Shown here piece by piece: positions 1 to 15,000 of a stretch of DNA of 64,000 bases (its first letter is position 1; every line of letters starts with the position of its first letter). The notes under the pieces are model-generated. The model worked only from the letters and a program-made list of their open reading frames with translations. It did no database searches and had not been told where the DNA came from. This DNA comes from Xylocopa sonorina (taxonomy: Eukaryota; Arthropoda; Insecta; Hymenoptera; Apidae), in the NCBI RefSeq assembly GCF_050948175.1, contig NC_135207.1, positions 6,041,501 to 6,105,500 on the forward strand, given 5' to 3'. The position numbers and the translations under genes were made by a program.

Positions 1-3000
1 GTCCTGTTGTCTGGCTGCTCGCGATTGAATATGAAATGGTAATGATAATAACGCCTGCTTCGTTGAGCTCGCGTGGACGCGCGTATTAAGTAAGAAAGTA
101 TAGAGGAGGGAAAATTGACTTTAATTAACTCGACGTTGAAATTGATACTGTGGATGATGTTGAATCAGATTGAATTCAAGAATAGTCTTCAAATATTCAT
201 AGAGTGGCTCGCAATTGTTCTATAGTTAGCCGATGCATAGATAAAACACACGAATAAATGTTATAAAAAATTATCATGCGTTGTTTCATATATTTCCAAT
301 GGAACTGAAAAAATTAAGCTTCGCCTTCGTTTCGTGATCGTTCGCAACCCTTTCGATGAATACGGATAGATGAGACCGTAAGAGCATCGGGCCTCGCTGC
401 CGTTATTTGCAATTTCTTCGCACAAAAGCTGCTCAGTCAAAGTCGATACGTCTCGAGAGGGAACTGGGCATTCGCGAGAGGAGAAAGAGAAGGCGCGAGA
501 GAAGAATCGGTCGGAAGGGAGACGAGACGACGGAAAAGTGGGAATGAAAAGAAAGACAAATAAGGTGGAGGGAAAATGAACGGTCCGTCTAGGCAGACTT
601 TATCGTTGACTCACGGAAACATGTTTGGATTTCTACATGGCTGTCAGCACGCAAACAAATGCGTGAAACCATCTTGCCTGTCGTACGGAAACCGTGCTGG
701 CCAAACAGTCCCCGTCATTCTAATCGATTGTTACAATACCTAGAACACGTACACGGCACTTCCTACACACCTCGCTGATGCTTCTGAAAAAACGGATACA
801 TATTAATTACTTTTATCTCCTGGCTTTGCGAACCGATCGAAAACACGTTGTACAGCCATTGTAACGATAAATTATAGCCGAACGGAAGGTTGTCTCAGGT
901 TTTTATTTCTGTTCTATAGAAGACGGTCTTGTAACTGGGCATCGTGAGAGGATAAGCTTCGATTGATTCGATTCTTCATATTTTTATAGATAAAATGGAT
1001 CAAAGTGTAATAGCTGTTTGTTTCCTGCTCTACTGGAAACTAGCGTCATGACTTAGTTTGCCTCTCAGAGAACGATCCTTTCGAGCGCAATATCCTTATT
1101 CGCGATCTTCATCTCGCTGTGACTTCTAGAACCACCGCGTAACATATGTGTTAAGAAACCAAACGCCCCACATAGCAGTTGCAAGCCACAGTTGGAACTA
1201 GAACTATCGCGTTCCATCTCGCAATATCTCGAATCTCCTTTACATAGCCACTATTTTGTCCATTTCTGACAGCGCCGCGTACAACGTTGCGTGCAGCGTG
1301 CAACAAGCGCAGAAAACGACTTAATGTATGGTGACTGTCAGGAGTCCGCCGCTTTTCTTTCGCTATCGCGTTCTCTGTTAACTAAAACCAACCGTGCAAC
1401 AACGTCCCGCCGCGCCATAACTTTCGTGCCTGCCTCTGCACCGTCGAAATCCTTTCATTGCTGGACGCGGAACGTCCAGAACGCGACTCTGCTCGCAACC
1501 AGAGCCCGTAGCCACCACGGTGGAGCCAGCAGAGGCAATAGAAGCAATAGAAGGCCTTTACGTAGGCGAGAGCGGAACCGGCGCGGGTGATAAATCCAAC
1601 CGTCCCGTTTTTTCCCACCGTTACCATAAGATGCACTTCGGGACCGCATAGCTTGCCGCCACGGCAAGTGCCGTTCGCGTTCGAGTGGCCGCGAGTGCGC
1701 CAGCAAGCGTTGCGAGACCGGCAGAAGGGCGGTCTCCTCAGACAAAGACGCCGCGGAAGTTTCCACGATGGAATTCTGTATAAATCTGTTATGGAGGCGT
1801 GCTTGTAACCCCCCTCTTTGCGCGTGTAAATCAACAACCGACACCGGCACGACCAGCGATCGATCCGACGATTTATTCGCAGCCGACGCGGCGGCCATTG
1901 TTCGCCAGCGGAACCAAACTCGAGGTACGAACGTACTCAAGAAAGTATCGCGGTCCTCGTATTACCGGGACCTGTCATTACGCCGTGATTTGCCTCGACC
2001 TGCCTCGACAATCGAATCGTACCGCGTCTCGCGAGACACATCGAGACCGCAGCGCGCAATTGGCATACCTCGTCTCCATCGAGGAAGCGCAGGCACGCAC
2101 CGTTCCTCCTCGCGCATCTTGATTCGAGCTACCCACGAAACGCCACAAGTTTGACTTTTGGCTGGCAATTTCAGAATCGAGTAATTCAACCTCGCGATCC
2201 GATCGAATCGAAGAAAACCATTCGCGGCAAGAATTCGTTTATTCGACAGCCGTCCAACGCTAGAACGGAATGGCCACGCGGCCAAATAAGGATCCCACGG
2301 TAGCGCAGAGCGATTCAGCTCGACGGTGTAACTCGTGGCATTATATGTCCGATCCCATGGTGCTCGAACGACGTGCTCGTGTAACGCAAGACGGCGGTTA
2401 CACGCGTTTAAAGCGCAGCCGTGCGCACATACGCGCTACCGTGGAACGCGTGATCGCGGTCCACCTGTCTCTCTTCACCACCGAATGGTAATAGCGGCGG
2501 TAAAGCCGAGTAACTACGTGCGGGGACCATGTGTCCGGCCTCCGCTCGAGGATAGTACCGCTAAATCTCGCGCAGACCACGATTAGATGGACGGAAGCTG
2601 GCTAGTCGGTCGCGGGTTAATAATCGTCCTGGGTAACTCCTAATCTTTCGCGCGTTTATAGGATGAGTCGTGAGAACGGCTCGTCGTTTACCACCGATCC
2701 GAGTCGTCGACCCTCGAGCAATTCCCCAGAACGTTTACGATTTTTTCGAGCAGATAAAACGGGGTAATTCGTTTCTGTTACACGTCGTAGGAAATGATTA
2801 ACTTGGTAACTGAATTCGAGTTCCTCTCTGTGTGTGCTTTTTTTCAGATTGTAATGGATAATATTTTAGACTTTGCGTTGTCGAGATACGAAATGTACCG
2901 AAGCATTTTATGGTGTACCAGTTGGGGCACTCAAGCTTTCTTTCGTAAAAGCATCTTCATTCGTTTCGCTTCACCGCCTAACTCAATCGTGTATTCTTCT

Positions 3001-4472
3001 TTCATATTTTTACCAACGCATACCTCGGTACGGATGATTGACCTGATATCTCCAAACGATTTTTGAAACCTTCCGTCGATGCGCGAGCCCCGAATGGGAC
3101 GCTGAAAGTATCGGGCTTGCATCCGAAGCTTAATGGAACGGTTTATCGATGATTCGTTTTCAGTTTTCTCGTGGACGCGGGTCGTTTATCGCGCGGATGG
3201 GTAAATGGAACCTGTAAAAAAGCAGCGATTTCAGGAATGCCCGTTGCAGTTGAAAACCGCGCGGAAATATCCTGGCAATGGCGACGCTCGTGACGAAAGT
3301 ACCTTTATCGGAACGATTTGACGGGCAGAATAATAATTATCGTATAAATTCCAGCGTGCTCGATCAGCTGAAAAATATGCGCCACTATTCTCGGTATTAT
3401 AATATTTAAAGTGAGATTTCGGGTTAATAACATCCGGGCGAATGGTAAACAGTCGTTCGTTAAGATTAACGTCGCTAAAAACTGCTGCCAGTCTCATCAG
3501 TCGAAGCCTTTGCTAACTACAGAAACATTTGTTAGTCCATTGCCCAAGCTAGATAGTCATGATATATGCGAATACCTCGTGCAGCTTACAATTCTGCCAT
3601 TTTTTAGACGAGCAAAACATATTTTTTAAATATTCAATATTCGTACACAACATTTAATCATTTTTTTCATTTGTATATCAATATATGGAAGAGAGTTGAC
3701 CAAGAAACGAGAGCAACTGGCTCGAATGTGCCTTTCATTCCATTACTCATCGATAACATTTTAATTTTCAATCGTCCTCGTCGTTTGCAGAAAGAAAGAT
3801 TTCACAAAAGCACGCGTTACTCGGGGGCCAATTAGCGTTATTCATCCTGGCCAATGACTACTCAAATTGACCCACCCATTTTCTTGCTCATTATGCGTAT
3901 CACTTTTTCCGTCCGTTATTTGTTACGCCGTTTACTTTAATTGCCACCGGGTACGATCCAATTACACGTGTCAGAATCACTTCCCAAGGGCTTCCGTGCG
4001 CAGAAATATCGCTGGCCGAATAGTCCTGGAATTATCAAAAGAAATTCGATTAATATTAATAACCGGTAATCACACATGCTGTCCGCTCGCTGTGCAATTA
4101 CACGCGCGCCGCTCTGTTCGAGCCATTTTGTCCGTGCTGACTCGAGGCTTCGTCGGAAACTTCGAATTTCTTTCCAGGCTCCATTAATCTATGTAATTAC
4201 AGGTTCTATTCTTCCGATTATTTCGCTCTTCTTTTCTATGCCTCGAGAACAACAGCGATCTCGAAAGTACAGAATACTCAAACGAAGTGAATCGAGGCAA
4301 TTTAGTGCCAGTCTTAGTAATACTACCCTCTTTACGGTTAAACGCCTGTCAATCCCGTTTTCTTTCACAGTTATACGCCGGGTATAAAAAAGCTATCGAC
4401 ACACCGTTGTATTTATTTGAGCCCGCGCGAAATCTACCATTGGATAGCAATTTGCAATGAATTCGAGCGAGG

Positions 4473-4489
4473 TATATATATATATATAT
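4473..4489. repeat. (TA)n microsatellite
   Basis: An uninterrupted TA run of 17 bases in otherwise unique sequence. Seen directly; no functional claim. Confidence 0.9.
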
Positions 4490-5838
4490 CCACGAGGCAT
4501 CGAAGTCGATCCGCAATCTTGTTTTCCCATAGAACTACGTTCACTTTACGTCACTTGCTCCGTACGTACCGAAGTTCTCCATAAAAGATGAAGCGGAGAG
4601 CCGGTAGAAGAAACTTGGTGCAAACCTCGTGGTCGAAGGTAGCCGCTAACCAGGCGACTAACGCGTTGAAAATACCATGAGCAAGTAAATTGGTAGAAAA
4701 ACTGATTCCCGTATCGGTCGGAGAACGAGCGAGGAGTGCGTGGCATAAAATCGATACTTTCTAAAAAGAAACGGTTTTTCCCTGGTCTTCGAGCGACTAG
4801 AGTCCTGCCGTTTCTTCGATTATGTTATTTCACGGCTGCGAATTAAGGAGAAAACGATAAGAATACGCTCGAGACGGTCGCCGGCTCGGTTTTTTGTCGC
4901 GCGAGGAAAAGAATTGACGCGCGGATTATTAGTCCTCGAGGGGCGCCGGCTCGTAGCAGGCCACGGCTTTATCGATCGAGCGCAACGATCATCCACGAGC
5001 CGGGGGCCGCAGTGTGATCTTCCTAATTACACGGCGAGTTATAACCGCGACCCTCTCGCCTCTGATTAATGTTATTGTCGCGGCACGGTGGCAAGCAGAG
5101 CCACTGTTAATCTGAGATTTGCATAAAATGCACCTCGTCCAGTTTTCGTGGATCGCTTGCTGGAAGAGTGCCTTTATCCGTTAAAAAATTCCCGATGCGC
5201 CGGCAGATATCGGGGTCATTTTTCGCCTGTCTTTAATGGCCCGCGTCGTCCCTCCTATCGCGGCCGCGATTTTAAGAGCCTGATTCGGTACCCCGTTAAC
5301 TTGCATAGCTACAAATAAGCGGCGTCGGCTGAGTACCGGCACCGTGAAAAAATCGACGGTGTAACCCGTTCCGTAGCAACTTAGTTGGCCCGGTAACCGT
5401 ATCAATTTGCCGTCGTGATTCCGGCTACGTTTCTTACCTCGTCGGTTAAAACTCACTAACTCGTTAAAAGAGGAAAAAGTGTCTGTCCTGTCTCCTGTAA
5501 ATTATTCGCTTTACTCATCGACGATTACGTCCGATCCTCGATTACTTTGCTCGCAGCGGCACAAGTTCGACTATGACTAAGATTTTAATGCATTCGAGTG
5601 TAACGAAACGGTAAAAGTTAAGAATGTATTATTGAAATTCGAAAATAAATCGAGGAAGAATCTAAGTTAAGGAACAGATATCGCTTAGCACACTTTACTT
5701 TCGAGCTAATGGTGGTACATATGTCATGACGGATACGAAACGGTGAAATCTACCGCAAATGGTCCCCCGTCGTTTAGCCCTTCCCATCTTTCACACGCGA
5801 AAAGGATCGAGCGCGCCTTTTAGCTATTGATTACACTC

Positions 5839-6000
5839 AATTACGCACAAAGAGGGCTTCTATTCGAAAAATATACCTGCTAATGCGCTAATGGAAGGAT
5901 CTTCTACAGTGAATTCTTAATTACACGCGGGAAGAGAGTCTCTATTTGAAAAATATGCCTGCTAATACGCTAATGGAAGGATCTTCTGTAGTGAATTCTT
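5839..6000. repeat. Imperfect tandem duplication, two units of about 81 bp
   Basis: Unit 1 is about 5839-5918 and unit 2 about 5919-6000. Both begin AATTACxC, contain a (T)GAAAAATAT segment, then CCTGCTAAT.CGCTAATGG, then AAGGATCTTCT, and end GTGAATTCTT. A third start (AATTATACC) follows at 6001 and then diverges. The units differ at scattered positions, so the duplication is not recent. Confidence 0.85.
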
Positions 6001-9000
6001 AATTATACCACGAAATATTCAAACGATATCTAAAGAGTGCGGGTCTAACAGTTGAACAAAGTGAAAATGGATAGAAATATAGAGGAAGAAGAGAGGCTGA
6101 GCGTTGGCTCGAGGATTTCGACTCCAAGACAGAGTCACGTGCCTCTTGATGAATGAATTGTGTATACATTAACACATTGCTCAACAGTTCGGAGTGGCTA
6201 AGTACATGGCTAGCAGGGTTCCTGAGCAGGCGTGATTAATCAGGTGACCAGAGCAGGTAGAGCTCCATTTCTCAGCCTCTTGGGGCCTTTAAAATATCCT
6301 CTTATCGCGGTGTCTCATCCCCGGACTCGAAGCGAATCGCTGAGAAACAATCTCTGTCGTTTCTATTTTTTTCACGGTGGAACTCGTCAGCTTTCTTCAA
6401 GCGTACTTTCGAAGCAACAAAATAGACACACGCAAGTGACTTCTGGTCGAGGCGTTCGTTGAAAAATCAATTCGAAGACCGACGTCTCTTTCGAGAATTA
6501 AAATGAAGTTGCCACGACTGGAAGAGCAACCCTTTCAAGGCTCACTCTGAGACTAAGCGCGTGTTAACAGCTTTTTCTCCACCGACTATCCTCTGACAGT
6601 CCACGATCCATCTTCGTCAGCCTTAAAAATTCGCAAAACGGTATCTCTCTCACGGATCACCACTTCTTTGTTAGTCGATTGCTCTTCGTTCTTCGAAATA
6701 GATCGATACAATGCAGGCTTGACCTAATCGGCATAGAAACCAACTGGAAAATGCGGATACTGTCGCCAATAAGTTTTCTCCAAAAATCGCGTAACAAGCA
6801 GAACGCGCGAAGACTAACAAGGCGGGAAAGAAGTACTCGAAGATAAAGCAGGTTGCCATACGCAAGTGCAATTCGTTTTGCCGGTGTTGGCTGAAAGCAA
6901 TACTGGAAACCCGTTCAGCCTTCGCGAAGTTATCTTCGTTCCGATCGTGCGTTTGGAATCCAACCGGTATAAACGCGGCAACTTCGTGAATTAGATTAGA
7001 CGCGAAAACTTTTTCGCTGGCTCCTCGACAACCTCGCTGAAGCAGAGGTAACAGAAAAAGGAGAATTCTCTGAATCGCCGATTTTCAGCACGACCCCGTC
7101 TGTACATGGTTGGCACTTTACGAGCTCCAGCAGCAGCTGTTCGACCTAATACGGGTATGCTACCTTCTTGACATTATTTATTAAGGGCTCTCGCCCATTT
7201 GCAAATAGCTTGTTCGTGTTTAGCACGGTTTGGAACAGCGAGAACCTTCCGAGACCGTGCCACTTGTACCTTTTCGGTGCTTTGAACTTAGCTTTTCCCG
7301 TTTTGTCGCGCTAGCAGTCTCTTCGGTTGATTTATACCTTTTCGTTGCCACGTGCGTTGCATTCTGAAGCGGAAGTGTCTCTTGAGGTTATTACCAATTT
7401 CGTTATCAGAGATCCACGGAATTTCTCGTGTGCATCACTTAAAGGGTCACCCAAGAGTGATCTTTGGTTTGGAGGCAACTGCTTAAACTGAGTTTTTTAA
7501 TGGACACATGGCAGTGCGAAATAGGCCAAGCTCGAACCATCGACCTTACCAGCTGACAACCATAAGCGATACCAAACAGCATCGATCCAGGAACGCGGAA
7601 GATGAAGCGTCTCCCTCGATATCTTGCTGTCATGTTAAGTTTAAATGAATGATCGAAACCGTTTCAGCGATACACAAGAACGTGTACTATATAGTGTACG
7701 AAATGGAAGGAAGAAATGGCACTTTTGCGATTTTACGAAATGAGAACAGTCGATGCGAACGCACATGGTGCGTTCACGGTTCCCCAGCGAAAAGTCTTCC
7801 ACCTACAGCGATCCAGCATTTTACCGATATCCCGTTGCTCATTTACCGCTACATCGTCGTAGAAGTTGCGCGGTTTGCCGTGGAAGGCAATTTATCAATG
7901 ATCGAACGGAAATTAACTACAAGACCGGTATCACGTTGTACCTAACACTCGAGGGAGCCGTAATAAGTGGAAGCAATTAAGAGACGTTTCGTAACTCATG
8001 CATTTTCAGTGGAATCGCAATTCCCCGATGTAGAATGCGCTACGCGCTTCGAATGCCTCGCTGAGGGTAAATCGCGAAGAAAGCAGAACACACGCGTCGT
8101 CACACGTTTCGCCAACAGCGGAAAGTCTCTCGTGTCTGGCTCTAACAAGGAAGATCTACTTGTTCCGAGTAAGACACTTAACTTTCGCTCGGCTCGACCG
8201 AAACGAAATTCCCTCAAGTTTCTCCTCTCGACGCTCGGCCCGTTTGCTCGGTTGTACAAACCCGGCAGACGTCGCGGGAATTAAGGGACCGTCGTGCAAC
8301 GCTCGCAAATATTAGAACGACCATGCAGAAGGCGAACTTTTACGATCCCGCGGCGGTAATAGAATCGGAAGTCCCGGAAAACGAGACGCTGCCACGGTCA
8401 ACAGTTACTATTTACTCTCAAACACGTCTTCCAGAGGAGTGTTTTCTCTTTCGGAATCCCTGCGCGATTTTCTACGGCTTCCACGCGAGCCTTCGAGCTA
8501 CGATTCAATCATCTCGCGGCCACGATTCTTCCTCTTACCGAAAATTACTTTCCACGGGATTTCTTCGAGCGAGAAAAAGAATAAAATTCAAACCTGTGCG
8601 ACAATAAATAAAATAAAAATGTGATCCATAATTAAGATTAGGCGTGTCACTCGCGATTCGAGTGCTCGCGTAGAGAATGCACTCGGGACTGGTTTTTAAT
8701 ATGACGATCGAACGAGACACTCGCAGCCGGGAGGCTTAATTAAACCGCGTTCTGTTTAAGAATGAGGTGCGTCCTCCTGCGCGCGACGCCTCGTAAAAGG
8801 CGCCACGCGAGAATCGACGCGTGCATCGTTCCTGCATCAAGGTTCATTGCCTCTTGCTTTCGGTCCGCTGATCGGTTAATTGACGATACGCCCGGTAAAT
8901 ATCGCGTCCCCGGTTAATTTACATAATTACCGAAATTTATAGGTTAATAAAGACGCGAATAGTCGCCGCGGGCGAATCCTCTCGGGCCCGAGGTGGACAC

Positions 9001-12000
9001 TCGAACGATCGGCTGCTCCTCGAAGACACGAATTTTTCGAATTTCTCTGCTTGCATCGTCGATCACACCGGGGAACGTGTACAGTGTTAAATTGGCCGAG
9101 GTACAACGCCTTTCGTCCTCTCGGATGAAACTCTAAACCTTAACTTAACGTTAACATCGGCTAGACATCGAGCTGAGCGAGCGAGCACAGTCTCGATCGT
9201 CGCTATCCGAGCTGTTCACACGGGAGAAACCAGATCTGATAGAATGCAACTCGTGTTCGGTGAAAAATGGAACACCCTAAATCCGTCCGGGCGACACGAG
9301 CTTGGCCATGTTCGAGGCGATCCGAACGACTTGTCCAACCCGCGACGGCAGTAAATATACACCGTCCCGTGTCGACATCGTCCATTTCTGTTCGAGCATG
9401 TCTCTGGCGAACGCTTCCGCTTCCACCGTGACTCCGATCGAACACGTGTTTCCCCTGCGCTTAACTTCTAGTTCGACTCTTCCGGAACACGAGCGACACG
9501 TTCTCAGTCATTCAAGTGAATGTCGGGACAGACAATTACGATTGCTTTCACCGGCTTCACCGTCTGTTACTTTTAACAGTTGCACTACTCGTAACGCTCC
9601 TGCGGCCGGATCCGTGGTCTATTAGCACCAGGGATCTCGACGGTCTCGCTCGAGTCATCCGTGGTAATCGTTCGAAATCGTTCCTGGGATGGACGTGAAA
9701 GAATCGTCTGGAAAAATCTCCACGTTCCTACGAACCATTGTATAATCGTACCTAATGAAGGAGACTGGAATTCGAAGACTTTCGAGGAACGCTCACCTCA
9801 CACGCGGACTCAACAGCGAGTGAACGATTAAAGTTTGGGTATCGATGACATAGTAGACTTGTACGATGTTGGTGTAAGAATTTTGTGGAGTCGTTTAAAT
9901 CAGTTTTGGAGGGTCGTGAGTGGGGTAGTGATCTGAGAAGTCGTCTCGTAAACTCGTAAATGGCGCGCGGCTGACTAATCTAGTTTACTCCACTTTCCAT
10001 TCTACTTCTCGAGCTCGAACGCCAGCACGCGTACCATCTTGTTTGCCATTTGATCGCAATAAATTATATAGATTATAAGCATTTCTAGACGTCAAACGGT
10101 TGTAGAAAGAAATGCAATGTTTAGTTTTTCTCGAGTTCACGGTTAAAACCGGAAACACTAGTAGTTGGGTAGTGAAAGAAGGAATCCCTGTATACGTGCA
10201 CAGTCTCGTTGATTCTGTCGTGTCGCGTGACGCTAATACAAGCCTAAACCCACAACTGGTCGAACTAGGCGTATGTACATACCATTCGACACTTTCATCG
10301 ATCGCGTCACGAATCGTAAATCTCCTCCCAATTTACTCATAAATCATAGGGAAAACATGAAATTGTCCGGATGTTTGGCTAGTTTTAACGCCATTAATCA
10401 CGCTAATAAAACTAACGACATCATGGCTTTTTAATGCTTTTTAATTTCCCGTTTTATTGCACCTTGCCTCGTTTATTACCAATAACAACCGTAATTATTA
10501 AGATACGGTACATAAAATATCCAAGCACCATTCGATCCACGGTTATTTATAATCGAGCCGATAAACCGCAAATATCGGATCATACGGAATAACGTTCACC
10601 AAATATTGGTTCACCCCATAAGTTACACATCTTCGAACATCATCTCGTAAATCTAACTTACACAATCACCAACTAATTGCATAAGATCGTAATTGCGCGT
10701 GCATGCGAGTACCTGAAAAAAAAACAAGGAAATGCATGCTCGACGAATGAATTTTTTCGTATCGCGTTCTCTCGTTCCATTTGAACGTAAAACACGTACC
10801 GCTGAGTTGAACGAAAAATAAGAGAGGATCGCTACGCGCCACGATTGCGCCGATTGCCTCAATTATTTCGCGGGCCTTAAGGTGAAGCTGAGGACGCTCA
10901 AGTGGGCCTCCTTAAAGGTTGCCAGGGCCACTTACGGGAAGAGGAACGACGGGGGGAGGAACGATTTGATTTAACCGCGGGTAAAACGATCCAACGTAAT
11001 TTGACACTATTATTTAATATCCCGGCGGGGAGGCAATCGTTACACGCAAAAACTAACGGTCCGAGAATTATGAAACTCCCGCGAAGCGGTATCTTAATCA
11101 CGCCGTAACAGGCGCTGACGTGCATCTCTGGACGAAGATTAATACATTAACAGGAAAACGGGCAGGATAAATGCGTAATTCACGAAACGAGGGAACAGGG
11201 CCGCTCAGATGCGTTTCACGGAGCGATCGTTTGAGCAAAGCGAGTCGGTAGACGATGCAGAGGAACCGTAACGACGCGAGAAGATAGAGATCGAATGGTT
11301 CTATTCGAAATTTTGTAACAAATGGAATGCACGGTTTCTACGGCTCGAAACATCTGGGATCTGCTTCAGAAATTCATTCGCTATGCCTGGATGGTGTATT
11401 ATAGAAGAAGTATTCTTATTTAACAAGTAAACCTACCCTTGTGTCTCTCACCCATTTGAGTGAAACTTAGTAGACTTCTAAGAGTCATGAAACACCATAA
11501 CGAATTCTTAATTTAAATATTTGAAATGATAAAAGTATAAATCTGTGTATACCGATTTCTCTGACTGACTCCATATATTATACCGAAGTAAATTCCTCGA
11601 AATCGACCAATAACTCGTGCTTCCATACATCGTTGAATTATTTTTCAATTTTGCTGATAGAATCTCTTCGCCATACATATTATTTCAGAAACATTTCAAT
11701 TTAACACACGTACTTCGTTCGTTAAATAACGAATACTTTCGTGAACGATGGGACGCCTCTGAGACATGTCGGACGGTATTAAAACCCTGTCACTTCTAAG
11801 CACTGGTATCATTTGTAAGGCATCATCGTTCCGATGGTAAAATTAATTCTGACAAACGGTAGTTTCACTAACGTTAATACACGCGTACGTAAGAACGATT
11901 CGAGGTCGTGGCGGAAGATGATACAAACGCGAACCACGCGATATCCCATAGAATATTCATAACAATAATACTAATAATTTATTGAGAAGTTACAGCTGTT

Positions 12001-15000
12001 CGGTTGAAATACGTATGGCACACAGAAATACAGCCATTCATATACGTTATGAGTCTCAGCAATTGACACGGATTATCACGAACGTGGACTCGTGTAAGAG
12101 TCGAACGACGCTGTACCAGAGGAGATAATAATTCTAGATGGAGAACGGAGATACGCGGTTCTTTTTATTCGATTGCGAAGATGTACGGAAGAAAAATACC
12201 TCAGCCTCGTACAAATGGAATCTCCAGCTCGCCATTGACCTTTCGATTCGACCGAAAAATGTTTATAAGTAATTAGCAAGATCGTATAGAAGATATAATG
12301 TGTTAGACTAACGCGTATACGTAAAAACCTGTAGCACGTGGACAGAGTTGGATAGAACATTTTGCCTCTTATCTTTCATCAACGTAGAGTTATGTAGATT
12401 CATATTAATGTTATACTCTAATGGGACGTACACACTTGCTATAGAACATCGCGATGTTGGAAAATGATTCACTGACATTGTCATCTATCGATCGTGAACA
12501 TAATCAGTTTCGTTCTTTAATTTCTCTCTATGATCATATATGGAGATTACACTTCGGTATACACACGTATCTAGAATGCCAAATTTGGGAGGCAACATTT
12601 GTCGCAATCATTCATTTGCGTCTCATTAACATATTAAACATTGTCCTAACATGTAGTACACGCGACGAGCACCACGAACAGGGTACAGAACCTTAGGAGG
12701 CATAATAAAAATAACGAGCACGTCGTTGAAATTATTGTTACATACTTTTAAATCGAGCTCTATCATTCGACAGGGTATCGAGTTACCCAGGAACACAAAA
12801 TTCTATAAATTATTCAAATATGCGGCGACAAAAAAAAATACCCGATGCACCAGGACAACTGCTCTCGCATGTCGATCCTCCGTGTATCTCGTTCTACCCT
12901 CCGCACTTTATTATAATTGTAGTCAAGCTTAATAGCGTACAAGCCGAACCTCAGCCATTTAGGCGAACCCCGCGAAGAGTAAGGGGTTCTCTCATTTCAT
13001 AGCAATTAACGAAGCGATGTCAATTTTTTACGGATCATCGCGTACAACAAATATTTGCGCCCAGCGCCGTTCCATCCGTAACGACGAGCGCCATCCGAAA
13101 CGCAGCGACCGCAGGAACACGTGGGGCACCGCGTTCAACGATCGATCCGATCGCTCACGTAACGCCGATGAATCGTGTTCCGTGTCACGATAACGCCCGG
13201 CTTCGAAGAACCGCTCTCGCAGATTCGCGCCGGCTCGAGCCCTTATTAAAGGGGCTAACGGAAAATGACAGGAGGACACGATCCTGTTCGCTCCTTGACG
13301 ACGCCATCAGATACATAATATCCGCCCATGACGAAAATTTATAACCGCCCCGGGGCCGTTCGCCGCGTATGCGTCCACGAGATCGAGAAATTCGACGCGG
13401 AGCGGTCGGTCGGTCCTTTGAACGCGATCGATTGTCCATTTGTTCCACGGGCCATTTTCCGCGAAACATCGTTATTAATCGCAATAACGATTTCGCTGTG
13501 ATCGTGAGAGCAGTGATTTTAAGGACGTGAGCTCGCGATGGTGTACGAAGGATCTCTCTTCTTATTATTATCGTAATAACAGCGATGATAATGATTGTGT
13601 TATTTGAATATTCTTATAATAACCTGGAGTAATTATTTTTAATAATACTGAGTGGAAAGGTTCATTTGTGTGTGACAAAGTATTAGAAAAAATTAATGCT
13701 TTTTGATGCGGTGCATAAAATTGGATGTTCTACTTGTTATCCGACTTCGAAGAACGATCCGCTTTAAACGACGTTTTTACCCAGGAAATCATATTAACTT
13801 CAGCGAGAGGCTCGTAAATAGGTTCCACGATAAAAATTGGCTTCAACGCGCGGTTAATCAATGATCGTCCGTACTTAAAGGGTAAAGCATGGACGGTCGT
13901 TGGCAAAAATGAAAGCAATACCGCGATACGCAAAATTATCAGGCTAATTGTAAATCCCTTCGCTCTCGTAATCGAAAAACGACTGCTTTATTGGCCATCG
14001 CGCGCTCAATTTTCCGTGCCCGCGTAAATCTCTACTGAAACGGGCGATTATTAATCGAATCCTGGTTTACGTGAATCTCGATGGGATTATGAGCACTCTG
14101 TATGCAACTGTCGCGCGTCGTTCAATTTTTGAAATTATACGCAATTTGAAAATTACACATTCGCGGAAGAACAATTGATTTTTTTTGCAGATCATCATTA
14201 CGACGGTAACGAGAAGAAAAAACAGTAGGACGTAGCAGAGTCGTAATTAAAACCTCTTATTTTTTAGTGTACTCAAATTACATCAGCTCGTTTATTATCC
14301 GTTCATTTAAGTACAATAAATGTATTCACAAAAGTTGATCAACAGCTTATCGATTATCAAAAGGTACATTGGAATCTTTTCTGGAACGAACAACTTGCGG
14401 GAGCAAAGGAAGAAAATCTCGACTGTCTTCAACCAGACTCTTCCTCGTGGTTATCGTGGTATTTATACGACGGCCATTAATCTTGGCAAAAGTGGTGATT
14501 AGGTTATCGTAGTCCCGAAAATTCTCCGATGACCCGTTTCGATTCGGCTCATTGAAACCCGACCGTGTACACGGCAACGGTCTTCCTCCTCGCGAAATAA
14601 AGGGGTAAGGATAACGGTAAGGACTGGTCGGGCACTGTTTAATCGAGAACGAACGAAATCATTTAAGGGACCTTGCCGGGTCCTGATGAAGAGTTTCGTG
14701 ACGACGAAAATCGCGCCGCTTACCTTCTTTTTCCCCCAATCGGGCACAAAATTACAGCTTTGAAACGATGCGCGGGCCCCGCGTAACCAGTCGGCAATTA
14801 ATCAAAAAGAAGGATTCCACCGGACGTCACGGACCACGGGGAAAAAATAATTAAGCCGAGCGTTCGCGTGCAGGTAGGCGAGGTCCGTTTACGAGAAATG
14901 AGCCGCGATCGATCTTTCGGTTTCGTCCTGGGAAGCGGAAGATCGATGAGGCGCGCCCCGAAATTGCCGCTGATCAATTCTGCAGCCGGATGCCAAAATG

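Noticed and set aside
1291..2586. Dense set of 60-160-residue frames on both strands
   Set aside because: Overlapping frames of similar length on both strands in CpG-rich DNA indicate a lack of stop codons from composition, not coding. Sequences are Arg/Ser-rich and unlike known families.
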